From Entomortierella parvispora (taxonomy: Eukaryota; Mortierellomycota; Mortierellomycetes; Mortierellales; Mortierellaceae): a DNA stretch of 64,000 nt. Shown one piece after another: positions 11,771 through 23,342 of this stretch. Position numbers and translations under genes: made by a program. The stretch is taken from contig OY752141.1 in assembly GCA_963573315.1 (NCBI GenBank), forward strand, positions 3,844,001 to 3,908,000. Reading direction: 5' to 3'. The stretch's first letter is position 1, and every line of letters starts with the position of its first letter. The notes under the pieces were generated by a model that had not been told where the DNA came from, made no database searches, and saw only the letters and a program-made list of their open reading frames with translations.

Positions 11771-14379
11771 ATGGGAAAGAGATACTCCAGGAAGAACAAG
11801 GGCAACTCTGGCCCTCGCAAGGAGCGCGACGCTAACACATCCTCCACCTACCATGAACTGGTCAGGGAGAACGCTATGCTCGAGGAGTACTATAAGGCTC
11901 AAAAGCTCGTCTCCGAGGAGGAATGGCCTACATTCTGGAACCATCTCAAGGTCACCCTCCCCACCACCTTCCGCATTACTGGCACTCGCAGGTATGAAGA
12001 CCGTTCAAGGGCAGTGCAAGAGTGGACCTATTGTATCAGATTGAGGCTGACGTGTATTGCAACTGCTTTTCTATTCCCAACAGCCACGCTGCAGAGATCC
12101 GCGATACCGTTAAGAATGCCTTTGTACCTCACTTGCGCGACATCTCTGTCGATGGAGTCATTGCTGATCCTCCCCGCCCCCTTGCTTGGTACCCCGACGA
12201 GTTTGGCTGGCACTTTGATGTCCCGCGCACCCTTTTGAAGAAGAGCGTCGAATATGCCAAGTTCCATTCTTTCTTGGTCGCGGAAACTGAGGTTGGCAAC
12301 ATCAGTCGCCAGGAGGCTGTCAGCATGATCCCTCCACTTTTGCTTGATGTCAAGCCTCAACACTGGGTATGAGTATATCATATTGCTGCCAATATATAGG
12401 TCTGTTGGCGTCTATACCCATGCTAACAAAGCATACTGTACCTTAGGTCATGGATATGTGCGCTGCACCTGGATCTAAAACTGCCCAGATTATCGAGATG
12501 GTTCACGCCAATGACCAGCCCAAGCAGGTCCCAAGTATGATGCAATGTCATTTCGTGAAGAGCAAGTCGTTTGTGACTGAGCAAAACCTAACGACTTTGC
12601 CTTTGAATGGATAATGGACGCAAATAGCTGGACTTATCTTGGCCAACGACTCGGATTACAAGCGCAGCCATATGTTGATTCATCAGACGAAGCGCCTTCA
12701 GAGCCCTTGCCTCATGGTCACAAACCACGACGCCACCATGATGCCTACCATGAAGCTTGCTCCAAACAAGGAGGGAGAGTCTGTTCCTTTCGAGTTTGAC
12801 CGTGTCTTGGCCGATGTCCCTTGCAGTGGTGACGCCACCCTCCGCAAGAACCCCATGGTGTGGAAGAACTGGACTCACGGAGGCGCTATGCCACTTCACC
12901 AGTACGTATATGTGGCAGGTTTTCTTTTCTGGGAGGGTAATTCGTAATGGATCACTGATCATACTATTATTCTCCTATCCATGTAGGACCCAGGTCAGCA
13001 TTCTGCAGCGTGGAGTTCAGCTTCTCAAGGTTGGCGGTCGTATTGTTTACTCGACCTGCTCTTTCAACCCCATGGAGAACGAGGCCGTTGTCGCCGAAAT
13101 CTTGAACCGTGCCAATGGATCACTGGAGCTGGTGGATGTGAGTCATGAGCTCCCCGAGTTGAAGCGCCGCCCTGGACTGTCAGACTGGAAGGTGTTTACT
13201 CGCGATGGAAAGATCGTGGAGAAGCTCGAGGATGTCCCTGCTGATGCTGGCGGAAAGTTCTATCCCAGCATGTGGCCCCCAAAGAACGCCGCAGACCTTC
13301 ACTTGGAGAGATGTCTCCGTATTTACCCTCATCTTCAGGACACCGGTGGGTTCTTTGTTGCCGTTTTCAAGAAGACAGCTCCTTTTGTCGTCCCCAACCC
13401 TGGTCGTGCTGCTGCTGCGGCTGCTCGGGCTGAGCAGGCTACCGCCCCCACTGAAACCGCGGAGGTTAGCAAAGAGGAGGCAACGGAAGCCACGACCGAC
13501 TCTGTCGGTTCTGGTGAGAAACACAAGCTTGAGGGCGAAGCTGGTGAGAGCGAGGTTGTCAAGAAGCCTCGTATGTCTCGTGCTGAACGCTTTGGAGTCG
13601 TCAGGAAGGAGGAACCTTTCTTGTTCTTGGATAACAACAATGCCGACATTCAGCTGATTTCCAACTTTTACGGACTTGACAAGGAATTCCCTACCGATCA
13701 GTTCTTGGTTCGGTCTGAGGGTGAGAAGAACAAGACGATCTACTTTGTGAGTGAGGCCGTGAAGAGCATCCTCCAGTCTGAGGAGATTCACCGACTTAAG
13801 GTGGTCAACACTGGCGTCAGGACATTTATTCGTCAGGATACCAAGACTCCAACGGATTGCTCTTTCCGTGTGAACTCGGAAGGCATTGGTATGATGCGCC
13901 AGTTCTTCTCTAGCGCCAGAGTATTGAGCGTCCAGTTGCCAGAGCTCACGATTTTGCTTCAGAACCCATACCCAAAGACAAGTCAGTTTGCAGAGGCGCT
14001 CCAGGAGACGTTGACGAACTGGCCCTCGGGATGCTGTCTGTTTGAATTTGACCCTGCTTTGGAACCTAACAAGGACGAGCCCAACCCTCGATGGGAGGGT
14101 CAGGGTATCACTGGATTCGTCAAGGGCAAGATGGTCTTCCCAGTCTGGAAGGCCAATGTCAGTTTCAACTTGCTGCTGAACAAGGAGGAGCGCCGGAGTT
14201 TGGCCATGCGTCTCGGTATTGATTGTGTAGATGCCCCTCACGTCATTGAAGGAGGAGCCAAGGGCACCGCCGCCAAGGCTGCCGAGACCACAGATGACTC
14301 TACGCCTGCCTCTGAGGATGTGTCTGCAGAGGCTTCGCCCATGCCTGTGGACGAGGCTGAGCCAGAGGCTGATGCTTAA
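11771..14379 (+). CDS. TRM4: tRNA (cytosine-5) methyltransferase, Trm4/NSUN2 family
   Basis: Exons 11771-11991, 12084-12366, 12447-12534, 12628-12901 and 12987-14379 encode 752 residues. The enzyme makes 5-methylcytosine in several tRNAs using S-adenosylmethionine, mainly in the nucleus. The N-terminus matches NSUN2 (NSTYHELVRENAMLEEYY type, then LPTTFRITGTR-SHAAEI). SAM motif I is DMCAAPGSKT at 171-180. The two catalytic-site cysteines are in DVPCSGD (Cys263) and YSTCSFNP (Cys313), and NPMENEAVV follows as usual. An Ala/Glu-rich spacer with a KKPR basic patch near residue 440 and an acidic Ala-rich C-terminus flank a conserved C-terminal domain. The start at 11771 (MGKRYSRKNKG) is chosen because it gives the usual basic N-terminus; an upstream in-frame extension looks non-coding. 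A run of 14 C lies 25 nt after the stop. Confidence 0.95.
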
Positions 14380-14778
14380 AGAGTTGTTGTTCTAATCCCA
14401 TTTCCCCCCCCCCCCCGCCACTGCACTTGTTAATATCTAGTTTTTGTTTCCTATATAAAATTGCGTTTTCTGGAAGAGGTGCGCTCATCCAACAAAGAGG
14501 AAAAAAGGCCGCTCCTTCGTCCGATGTCTTGCGGGATGTGCTGCAGTTTTCCGTCAGAGAGCAAACACGACACCCATGTGTTCGCTGTGTTTGTTGTCGA
14601 TGGGTCGTCGGCGGCGAGTGACACGAGAGAGGGCACACAAAAAGTATAAAAATCAGGTCAGGTCAGACCCGTGGCAATGTTTTTTCTTTCATCCTCTCCC
14701 ACACCCTTTTACTTTCTTCTACCCACGCTTTTCGCTCCCCTTCTTTTTTTTCCATCCTCGCGAACAAGAACAGACAAC
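14380..14778 (+). promoter_or_regulatory. TRM4-aldehyde dehydrogenase intergenic region with TATA box
   Basis: A 399-bp head-to-tail gap. Poly-C occurs near 14405-14418. A TATA-like TATAAAAA lies at 14645-14652, about 127 nt before the dehydrogenase ATG. It is followed by a strongly pyrimidine-rich leader (14690-14755), the arrangement seen before several genes in this window. Confidence 0.5.
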
Positions 14779-16836
14779 ATGACCCCCTCGACTCTTTCCG
14801 TCGTCACACCTGTGGACTCGACCACCTTTGCCACCGTCCAGATCTCGTCCTCTGAGCAAGTCCAGGCTGCGGTCGAGAAGGCAGCCAAGGCTCAAAAGTC
14901 CTGGAAGAAGACGCCCTTGAAGCAACGAGTGGAGATGGGCCGTCGATTCCTCGAGGTCTTTGGAACCCGCAAAGATGAGCTGGCCAAGGAGTTGACCATG
15001 CAGATGGGCCGCCCCTTGCGTTATACCCCCGGAGAGATCAAGGGCACCCAGGATCGTGGCAAGTACATGGTCGATGTAGCTGAGGAGGCCTTGAAGGATG
15101 TGGAGATCCATGAGGCAGGACTTGAGGGCAAGTTCCAGCGTTTCATTCGAAAGGAACCCGTCGGCGTTGTCTTGATCGTTGCTCGTAAGTTGGATAAAAA
15201 AATGAATGTAGTCGGCGTGGGAGGGATCGTATTGCACGATGACGCTGAATTCTAAAAGCGTAACGTCCACACTTCCTACTTTTTTATTTTAGCCTGGAAC
15301 TATCCTTACTTGTCGTCTTTGAATGGTGTGTTGCCTTCGATCATTGCTGGCAACTCTGTTATCCTCAAGCACTCTTCACAGACACCTCTTTGCGGTGAAC
15401 GATTTGGTCAAGCTTGGGCGGAGGCTGGTCTTCCCGATGGAGTCTTCCAGGTATGTAAGAGGTTGTTTATCAACAGTTGTTTGAGCTGTCCCTTCCTTTG
15501 CTTTGAAACCTTCGAGAGCAAACGAAGAGAGGATACAGTGAGAGATAGAGACTTGGGCGGTGATCAGCAACACACCACAAACACATGACCCGGTTTAGTG
15601 TTGACAATGGACCGACCACTTAGAAAACTAACGGGGTGTAGGCACAGGGTACCGCTTTGCAGATACATCGCGCGTGCGCAGAGACACACACTCGAACAGC
15701 ACGCGTGGGAGCAAAAAAGAAAAAAGAAAAACCTTGACGACCGGCGAATTTTTTGATCATTTCTAAAATTTCAGCCGATTTGGGTTTTCTGTGTGGAGAC
15801 GGGAGAGAGGACAACAACGGATGCTGGATCAAATGTGACAAAGACAACCGCAACCCTGATTGACTGACGGCTCCCCGATACGCTTGCTCTCTTTCTTCCT
15901 TTGTAGTGCATCCACATGTCCCATGCGGATACTGAGAGCCTGGTCAAGAACCCCCTGATTAACTATGTCAACTTCACGGGATCGGTCGAGGGCGGTCACC
16001 AGATCCAGAAGGCTGCCAGCGAAAAGTTCATTGGTAAAAACAGAATGTAGACTACAGGCAATTGTTATCTTGTGTCATTGTGACTAATGTTGTCGGCACT
16101 TCTCCTTCAACTCAATCTAGCCACCGGTCTGGAGCTGGGAGGCAAGGACCCTGCCTATGTTCGCCCGGACTGCGATCTTAAATACACCGTAGAGACTCTC
16201 GTCGACGGCTCCTTCTTTAACAGCGGCCAGTGCTGCTGTGCCATTGAGCGTATCTATGTCCACGCCGATATCTATGATGCATTCGTGGCTGAGTTTATCA
16301 AAGAGACCAAGAACTACCGTCTTGGCAATCCTTTGGACCCCGAGACCACCTTGGGACCCATGGTCAAGGCTAAGGCTGCAGAGTTTGTTCGAGGTCAGAT
16401 CGCTGAGGCTATTACCCAAGGTGCTATCGCCCATATTGATACTGCTCTCTTCCCCCAAGACAAGCCCGGCACTCCCTACTTGGCACCCCAGGTTTTGACT
16501 AATGTCACTCACAAGATGCGTGTCATGACGGAGGAGTCTTTTGGACCCGTGGTCGGCATCATGAAGGTTCAGTCGGACGAGGAGGCAATCCACTTGATGA
16601 ACGATTCCGATTTCGGTCTCTCAGCCTCCATTTGGACCTCAGACGCGGATGCAGCCTTGAGAATCGGCGATCAAATCGAGACTGGAACTTGGTTCATGAA
16701 CCGTTGCGACTACTTGGACCCTGCTCTCGCTTGGGTCGGCGTTAAGGATTCAGGACGTGGCTGCACTCTTTCAAAGTTTGGTTATGATCAAGTGACGCGC
16801 CTCAAGTCTTTCCACTTGAAGTTGATCACTGCTTAA
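14779..16836 (+). CDS. NAD(P)-dependent aldehyde dehydrogenase
   Basis: Exons 14779-15184, 15293-15450, 15907-16033 and 16121-16836 encode 468 residues, a normal length for a compact ALDH. It should oxidise an aldehyde or semialdehyde to the acid. Key features: PWNYPYLSSLNGVLPSIIAGN substrate/cofactor entry region at the exon 1-2 junction, NFTGSVEGG cofactor loop, general base Glu235 in LELGGKDPAYV, catalytic cysteine in FFNSGQCCC (by analogy with ALDH2 the middle one, Cys269), and EESFGPVVGI near 365. No signal peptide or organelle presequence is evident, so it is probably cytosolic. The C-terminal GVKDSGRGCTLSKFGYDQVT is typical of the semialdehyde-type clade, but the physiological substrate is not identifiable. 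Intron 2 is long (456 nt). The gene converges on the next one 75 bp away. Confidence 0.93.
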
Positions 16837-16880
16837 GCCTGGAAAAAGAGAAGCCGCTCCACGTCTTGCGATAACAAGCG

Positions 16881-16898
16881 AAAATAAATATTTATTTT
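16881..16898. terminator. Palindromic shared poly(A) signal between convergent genes
   Basis: The 18-nt AAAATAAATATTTATTTT is a perfect inverted repeat. It presents AATAAA on the plus strand (16883-16888) for the dehydrogenase mRNA and on the minus strand (16891-16896) for the neighbouring gene. It sits in a gap of only 75 bp between the two stop codons. Confidence 0.65.
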
Positions 16899-16911
16899 AT
16901 ACAATATGTGT

Positions 16912-18264
16912 TTACAACCTAGCAAGGTGTTTCCGGACCATGAGCAACCGATTTAGCGCTTTGCCCTTGGTATCCCCAGTCTCGACCTCCTTCTTGGCAT
17001 CGTCCACAATCTTCTGTAGAACTCTCTCCATCTCGGCTTCTTCTTCATCCAATAGTGATCCTCCACCTGAGGCCGTCGCTCGGTCTTGTTGTTGCTTCAA
17101 GAATTGATCCTGCTCCACCAAGGTGGCGGCCATAGATGCCGCTTCTACTCGATGACCATTGTGTCCAAAGGGCTGACTCCAGATATCATCTGCATAGGTC
17201 CCTTGCTGCAACAAATACTGGACTACATCCTGTCGTTCACTCGGCAAGTTCTGAATCAATGACAGCAGTGAAGTCAATCGACCGCCACCGCCAGCCCGGT
17301 CCTCATATACAAACTCACGTCGCTCCACTTGATGTTTCTCCAATCCGGCCGATTCTACGCTCTGGACAAAATCAGAATAAGAGGTCGAGTTCAAGAACTG
17401 GAGGACATCGCCTCCATCCAGTTGCTGTTGCCGCAAGACATCGTGAGACTGAAGGCCACTATCGGCTTGATGACCAGAAGGTAGATGCTGCTGAGAGACT
17501 TGTGGTGCGGTGGATCTGAGATACTGGAGGAGTGCAGCATGGTTTGCGGGCGTGAGATTGATTGGTTGTGACCACTCTTGAGGCTGTGAAAGATGATGTT
17601 GGCGAGTGGTCGAGATCTGATCTGCATGACGGGGGAGGATGGTCGACTGAGAGCTCGAGATAGGGTCGACTCTGGACTCTGTCAAAGACATGGACTCGAA
17701 AGAGTAGGTTGCTGGCTGATAGGGCCGATCTTCCGTAAGGGTCGATTCGGACGAGGCTAGAAAGTTGTCCCAGTCCATCGACGTTCCGCCTCCTGCTGTC
17801 GTGGTGGTGGCAGCTCCTGATCCAGAGGCTGTAGATGACGTCCTAAACCCTTGGTTACGGGGTTCTAGACTGGCATGGCTGTTGTTGTTGCTACCCAAGG
17901 TGTCGAGTGCTTGGGAGGCATGTTGAAATGCTCTTGTTGACGATGATCCAGCCGCGCTCTTTGAGCTTGATCCGCCAAGGAAGGTCGACGACGATGGCGA
18001 TGACGACGAACCTCCTCCAACGCCGTTGTTATGACTGAAACTCCCGTGCTGAGTTATGTTAGCTGTTTGCCGAGGATCCAAGGCTGTGGCCATGGTCTTG
18101 GCCGAGGACGCAATTGATCCCAGAATAGACCCCGTGGAAGCCGATCCTCCTGAACCTGAGCCTGATCCCAATGCATGTTGCTGTGAGCCGGGCTTTGATG
18201 GCCCTGAGGGGGTATTCAGTTTTGGCAAAGTGTCGCCAGGGCTGTAGTGGTGGTTGTGATCCAT
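16912..18264 (-). CDS. Uncharacterised low-complexity protein
   Basis: About 450 residues from the ATG at 18264 (MDHNHHYSPGD). I do not recognise it. Residues 1-180 are rich in Ser, Gly, Thr and Ala with homopolymer runs and look disordered. The later part has predicted helical segments (LTPANHAALLQYLRS; LTSLLSLIQNLPSERQDVVQYLLQQ) and a charged C-terminal helix ending LNRLLMVRKHLARL. The reading frame stays open upstream to an ATG at 18543, adding a hydrophobic segment (FPLLLSIWIGVSIGMLSWLV). I prefer 18264 because the upstream part contains a good donor (AAAGCAG then GTAACC near 18424) and an acceptor (CTGCAG) directly before this ATG, suggesting a 5' UTR intron. Weak Leu-rich repeats around 300-370 could be a protein-interaction surface. 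Confidence 0.6.
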   Translation of the reverse strand: MDHNHHYSPGDTLPKLNTPSGPSKPGSQQHALGSGSGSGGSASTGSILGSIASSAKTMATALDPRQTANITQHGSFSHNNGVGGGSSSSPSSSTFLGGSSSKSAAGSSSTRAFQHASQALDTLGSNNNSHASLEPRNQGFRTSSTASGSGAATTTTAGGGTSMDWDNFLASSESTLTEDRPYQPATYSFESMSLTESRVDPISSSQSTILPRHADQISTTRQHHLSQPQEWSQPINLTPANHAALLQYLRSTAPQVSQQHLPSGHQADSGLQSHDVLRQQQLDGGDVLQFLNSTSYSDFVQSVESAGLEKHQVERREFVYEDRAGGGGRLTSLLSLIQNLPSERQDVVQYLLQQGTYADDIWSQPFGHNGHRVEAASMAATLVEQDQFLKQQQDRATASGGGSLLDEEEAEMERVLQKIVDDAKKEVETGDTKGKALNRLLMVRKHLARL

Positions 18265-21200
18265 GCTGCAGCTATTTTGACAAAGATGATTCAGGGTCAG
18301 GGAGGACCAGTGGGCTGTAGCGGTATCAAAGAGCTCTTCTCCCTGTCGGCTTGCGCAGACAAGCCAGGACAACATACCGATAGATACACCGATCCAGATA
18401 GAAAGTAGCAAAGGAAAGGTTACCTGCTTTCTAATCTTGGAGAGGATGAGTAAGCTGATGAAGAACACTGATGACGACGATGCGAACGGAAAAGTGGATG
18501 GACGAGAAGAATGGGAGGACTCTTGCAAAAAAATCTCGGTCATTCACGTGGGTGCGAATTCTTTGATTTCTTTTGGTTTGGTGGCAAAAGCGGACATCCT
18601 TTGCTCGTGGGTGTGTCTGCGCTGGTCCGCCTCGTCATCCCCTTGAAGAGACCTGTTGAAGAGACCTGGTAGCTCGGCCCGATGGTAACTGACATGAGCA
18701 AGGATGGTCTGCCTCCCTTCTGGTCATTCAAGTGACCGCGCAAGGATGACAGCGGTATCCGGCGGAGCGGAGACATCCTCAGATCGAACACTGCTTGCGT
18801 AGGCAAGAGAACGCGTCCCGTTTGGGCTATTTCACTAATGCCGGTCTTGCTCCCTCTACTCGACATCCTTCCGGAAAGGAAGATCTCTTCACCGGGAACG
18901 AGTCAAAACAGGGAAAATGGAAAATTAAGGTCAACCAGCCTGATAGCTACAGCCTCTTTGTCAACAGTGTTTGCAGGCGGCGCGCGGCCGATGGCTCCAG
19001 CCTTGCATTTACATCTCGCTTGGTTCAAAGTGGGATGCCAGCGCTCCTCTCGAGCCTAGATCAGGAGGGATAGTCCAAACTCCAAATGCATGTTGACGTT
19101 CAAGGCGATCTTACTGCGAGTTCGAGCAGTGATCATTCTTTCTCCTTCCCGCTCTTGCGCTCAAGGTTTGCCCTCAAGGTCAATGCAAGATGAAAAACAA
19201 AGATGCATGATCCGTGTGGACTCTGCCTAGCTTTGTGAAGACTAATCCAATCATTGCCTACTCGCAATGCTGGTCAAGAAAAAAAAACTGGAAGGGCTTT
19301 CTTTTCGCGTCGAGCCAACTCATCGGCAGAACCGACGGCCCTTGGGGTGACCTTTTCCGGTCCCCTTCTCCATCCCCTTTCATTCAGGTATATTTTTGCT
19401 CACCTCCGCGCATGTCCACCTCTCCGTGCGCAATGTGAAGTTGGTGTACGGCACGCCGGGTCATCGAGCTCTCTCCTGCTGCTCAATTGTTGGGCTCGAG
19501 ACATCTTGAGGCGAGGAGGGTGGTGAACAGGGAGATGCTAAAACCGGACCTGGAGCCTGGGGACACTATTCTGAGTTCTCAGCATCCCCACGACGGTTTA
19601 GCCGTAGACCATCACAAACATTGATGTCCATGGCTGCCAGGATCCAGAGTCGGATGGAGGAGGTCATTGTTCTGCACACACAGGCCTCTTCCTCGTTCTC
19701 TCTTGTCGATTCTCTAAGCTATTGTTCTTGGCGAGTGAATGAACACAACCAGTTGTTACGCCCACACCCCGCGATAAACACGTTCATGGGGTTCGGGGAG
19801 AGGGGTCGTTGCGTTGGGGTTGGTGTTCTTTGTGTCCCTTGTGTCCCTTTGACTTCTTTGTTCTTGGACTATTGTTTTGTCAACAATGGAAGCTCCGAGA
19901 TATCAGAGAGACGAGAGTCGATGCTGTGCAAGTACAGTACTCTTCACCAAACTAAAAAAAAAAATGCGGACTGACCCGCTGGGCTTGTGTTTCGCTTATG
20001 GAGTGCGCAAGAGAAGAGTGGAGAGCGCGTGAGAACATGTCGCAAATGTCGATGGAGTCGTGCTGCTTGTCCCCAAGCGCCGAGACCATTCGCGGGGGGA
20101 AGGGGAGGGGTGAAGGAGGGTCTGTCGACTAAAATGACAGCCGGGCTTTGAGCCAAGAAGAGCCACATCTACATCACTCACTTTCCTCCCTGCACTGGAG
20201 GGTTGGGACCACAGGAGTCCTTGGCAAATATTCTGGCTTTGGCTCTGGCTGCTGAGAAACGCACACGAATGTGACAATTATGAAGAGATCGCATGTGAGG
20301 AGACAGGGAGGGAGGGCAACGCAGTTGTTAAGCATGCGCAAGAATGAGGGCTCCCCGAGTGACAGGAGGACAAATCCGATCGGCAATTGGTAAAAAAAAA
20401 AAAAGAAGAGGTCCTCTTTGTTCACAAAGAGATGAGCGTCCCTCAATATCGAGTCGAGTAGACTAGTAGGGAGCAAGAGCAACATCCGCTGATGGGACAG
20501 AGAGCAAAGACGAAGCGATTTCCTTCACCCAACTGCCTGTCCTTCGCGTCTTGGCGTGAGGGGTTGGAGGCTGTTGCCAGCCCTCTTTGACCGTAGATTT
20601 AGGTAAACAGCCATTCTCTGGCGGGGTCGTGTGGTGTCTGTCGGCCATTGGTGCCAGCTGGCAACCAAAAGAGGAGAAAACCTGGAAGAATAGAAAATTG
20701 CGAGGTGGCGCAAGCACGCCCCGCCAGCAGACAGGATCGGCTTGCGTGGCGGATTGCGGCGTCCGTCGGCTGCGTCTCCTTGACAAAGCGACTGTCGACA
20801 GGTCGAGAAAGAGCAGAGCAGAAGCAAGCTGCGGTCTCTGAGACCACTACGATCGCAGGGATGAGATGAGTAAGAGACGAAGGATGATTAGAAACCCATA
20901 GTCGAGCGAGACGGAGGAAAGCGCAGCTGTCGATTTTGGAGGGAAGATTCCTGACCGAACTCTTGGCTGCCCAGAGCCTGGTCTCAGCGATGATCGCCTG
21001 ACAGAGGGGCAGGAACCTGTCCGGCAGTCAGGCCAGGCACAAGCGCCTGCGCAAGCTGCGTTTCCAGCACCATCGCCATCGGTCGAGCAAGCGAGTCATC
21101 CAGCCCGCGAGGCCGTCCAGTCAGCGGCTGCGGGTGTTTTTCCCTTTTTCAGAGCTGGTGACGACGAGCGAGAGGCTGGCGAGTGGAGAGCGGTGCCTGA

Positions 21201-23342
21201 ATGATTGAATCACAGTGCGTTGAATCACATCACATCTCTCTGCTCTCAGTCACTCGCCGTCCGTCCGTCGCTCTGTGTTTTTCCTCTTTTCTCTCTCTTC
21301 TCTCTTTCCTCATCATTGAATCCGAACCCTCCGCCTTCGTCTCCCTCCTCCCCCCCACCGTCGCCCAATCACCCCCACCTCCTCCGGATTCAATCTGATC
21401 TTTACCCCCTGTCCATTCTTGTCGCCGCATCGCATCGCATCGTTCAGCTGCATTGCTCTGCTGGTTTTTTCTCCCCTTCGCTTTTTTTTCCCTGCTAAAT
21501 AACCAGCCCTCCCCACACACTATGCTCATTCGCATCTTCAACAAGTGCAACAAGAGAATCTAAGATATCCTGAAAATCATCCAAGGGACTTGTACCTTCA
21601 TATCAACCCCATCCTTTCCTGTTTTCCGCCTATTCATTTTCTCTTGCCACTCACTTCCTTCCTTCCTCGTCGTCGGAATCCCCCTTCAGCAACACAATAC
21701 AACACAACAACAACAGCAAAAAAAAAAAAAAAACCCTTCTTTCCCTTTGATTCAGTTCTCGAAACAAACGGAAACAAAATAGCAGAGTTGCCAAGGAAAA
21801 ACTAGAAAGGTAAGGATGTCAATGAATGGCCTCAGCCATGAGGCCGAGGGGTCTTTTATATTATTTTTTATTCTGGAGTTTTTGTTGTTTTTGGGTTCGC
21901 GCGGCCCGAAGGGTGAACACACTGACGCAGTGTGTTCAGTTCGGTCAGGCTGGAAAGGGGGATGGTTTATCATGCTCGCCTCACACCTGCCGCATCGTCG
22001 CACCACAACATTTGCACCAGAGACACATATTCAGGGCGGAACAGAAACACTTACCCATGCACAAGACGGACAGCAGCAGCAACGTCGCTGTCATCCCCTC
22101 AAAAGGCACTCCGGAGTAGGACGCGGTGGGACAGTGATGGGTTTATTTCTTTGTTAATCTGGTGAAGATATCTCTGATATCTTCCCCTTGATGGTGTGTA
22201 GGATGGACCCCCCCCCCCCCTTCCTCCACATTAAGTATTGGAGATGTCATCCTCATCGTCATAAGGATGCCTGTCTGGGTTTGGGTCCTATGACTCGATT
22301 TCTTTTTGATTTGATATTTTTCATCTTTGGGTTTGTGAGTCTTTTGATGCTGTGCCCCTTTGGAGGAGAAGCGCAGAAGAGCAAGGGCTAGAAAAAATAT
22401 TGAGCGAGTGAACAGGCGGGACACGGCTTTGGTTTGGAGATCGTGCGGCTAGGAGGAAAGGGGGAAGGGAGGGTCATTTATTCATCCAGGCGCGCTTCTT
22501 TTTCTCGGGAAGGATGAGATTAGCAATGAGGAGCACGCGATGACCGACAACAAGGTCGGTGATTTCTAATGGAAGGCATGGGCATTCAACAAGCCATCCA
22601 TCATCTCCAGACTCAGCCAGACTGTTCGGTCTGTCGGCCGGGCTGCCTTGGCGGGCGGGCCGCGGCAAAAAGGAAATCTGCGAAAGAAAAAGACGTCACG
22701 GGGTGAGCGGTTCTCGACAGAAGGGCCGGAAGGGCGGGCGGTGATTGGCGGGGTTCCATTTGTGGGTGCAAGAGGTGTGAAATCCTGTGGAGTTGTGTTG
22801 TCGGTCGCCTGAATAAGCAAGGACCGACTGCCCTGGGTTCGATCGCCGTTTCCTTTCTGAAGGACTTTGCTGCGTCGTTCGAAAAGGGTTGGGATGGACG
22901 GAAGGGTGGTGGGTTGGTTTTGGCTTGGCTTTTGCCCTCCTGGGTTCCCTTTATAAGCGCCCTCTTTGCTCTTCCCGTCTGCTCTGCATTCTCTTCGTAC
23001 TCTTTTTTCTTCTTTCTTGTTTCTCTCTTCCGCTCTGCGCTCTGTTCCTCTGCTCTGTCACACAAACAAACTCTCGATATACCCTCGCCTCTTTCGGTCT
23101 TCCCCCTCTCCTCTTCCTTCCTGCTTTACCTCTCTCGCACTTGTGTCCTTTTACTGACAAATCCTCTTCTCTTTCCTCTCTTGCTTGCATCTCGGAACAA
23201 CAGATTTTCTTGTCTTCCACTCTTCTTCCCCTTCCTCTTTCTTCTTCTTCGTCTCTCTACTACCTCACCACCACCACTCTCACCCTTTCTTCCTCTCTGG
23301 CTCAGTTGCATTTGTAAACCAAGCCAACATCAACACCTCACC
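18265..23342. other. Long intergenic region and probable cyclin leader
   Basis: About 5 kb without a convincing gene; ORFs are short and without family words. The part 21210-21560 is strongly pyrimidine-rich, like the leaders of other genes here, and ends in an A-run (21719-21733) before a good donor AAAG/GTAAGG at 21810. A second pyrimidine-rich block runs 22961-23300. I read the right-hand 2 kb as promoter and leader of the cyclin gene; 18.5-21.2 kb is unexplained. Confidence 0.45.
22952..22957 (+). promoter_or_regulatory. TATA-like element upstream of the cyclin gene
   Basis: TATAAG occurs about 390 nt before the ATG at 23343 and is directly followed by roughly 340 nt of C/T-rich sequence. 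This would give a long leader. A competing upstream promoter near 21.2 kb with a spliced leader is also possible. Confidence 0.4.

Noticed and set aside
11233-11847. 204-residue minus-strand ORF overlapping the TRM4 start
   Set aside because: Phe/Leu/Cys-rich composition without motif, and it overlaps the certain first exon of TRM4.
13180-14241. 353-residue antisense ORF opposite TRM4 exon 5
   Set aside because: Overlaps conserved methyltransferase sequence fully and shows no domain; a codon-bias shadow.
22826-22850. tRNA T-loop-like GGTTCGATC
   Set aside because: The flanks do not pair as a T-stem, and no anticodon or acceptor stem could be found around it.
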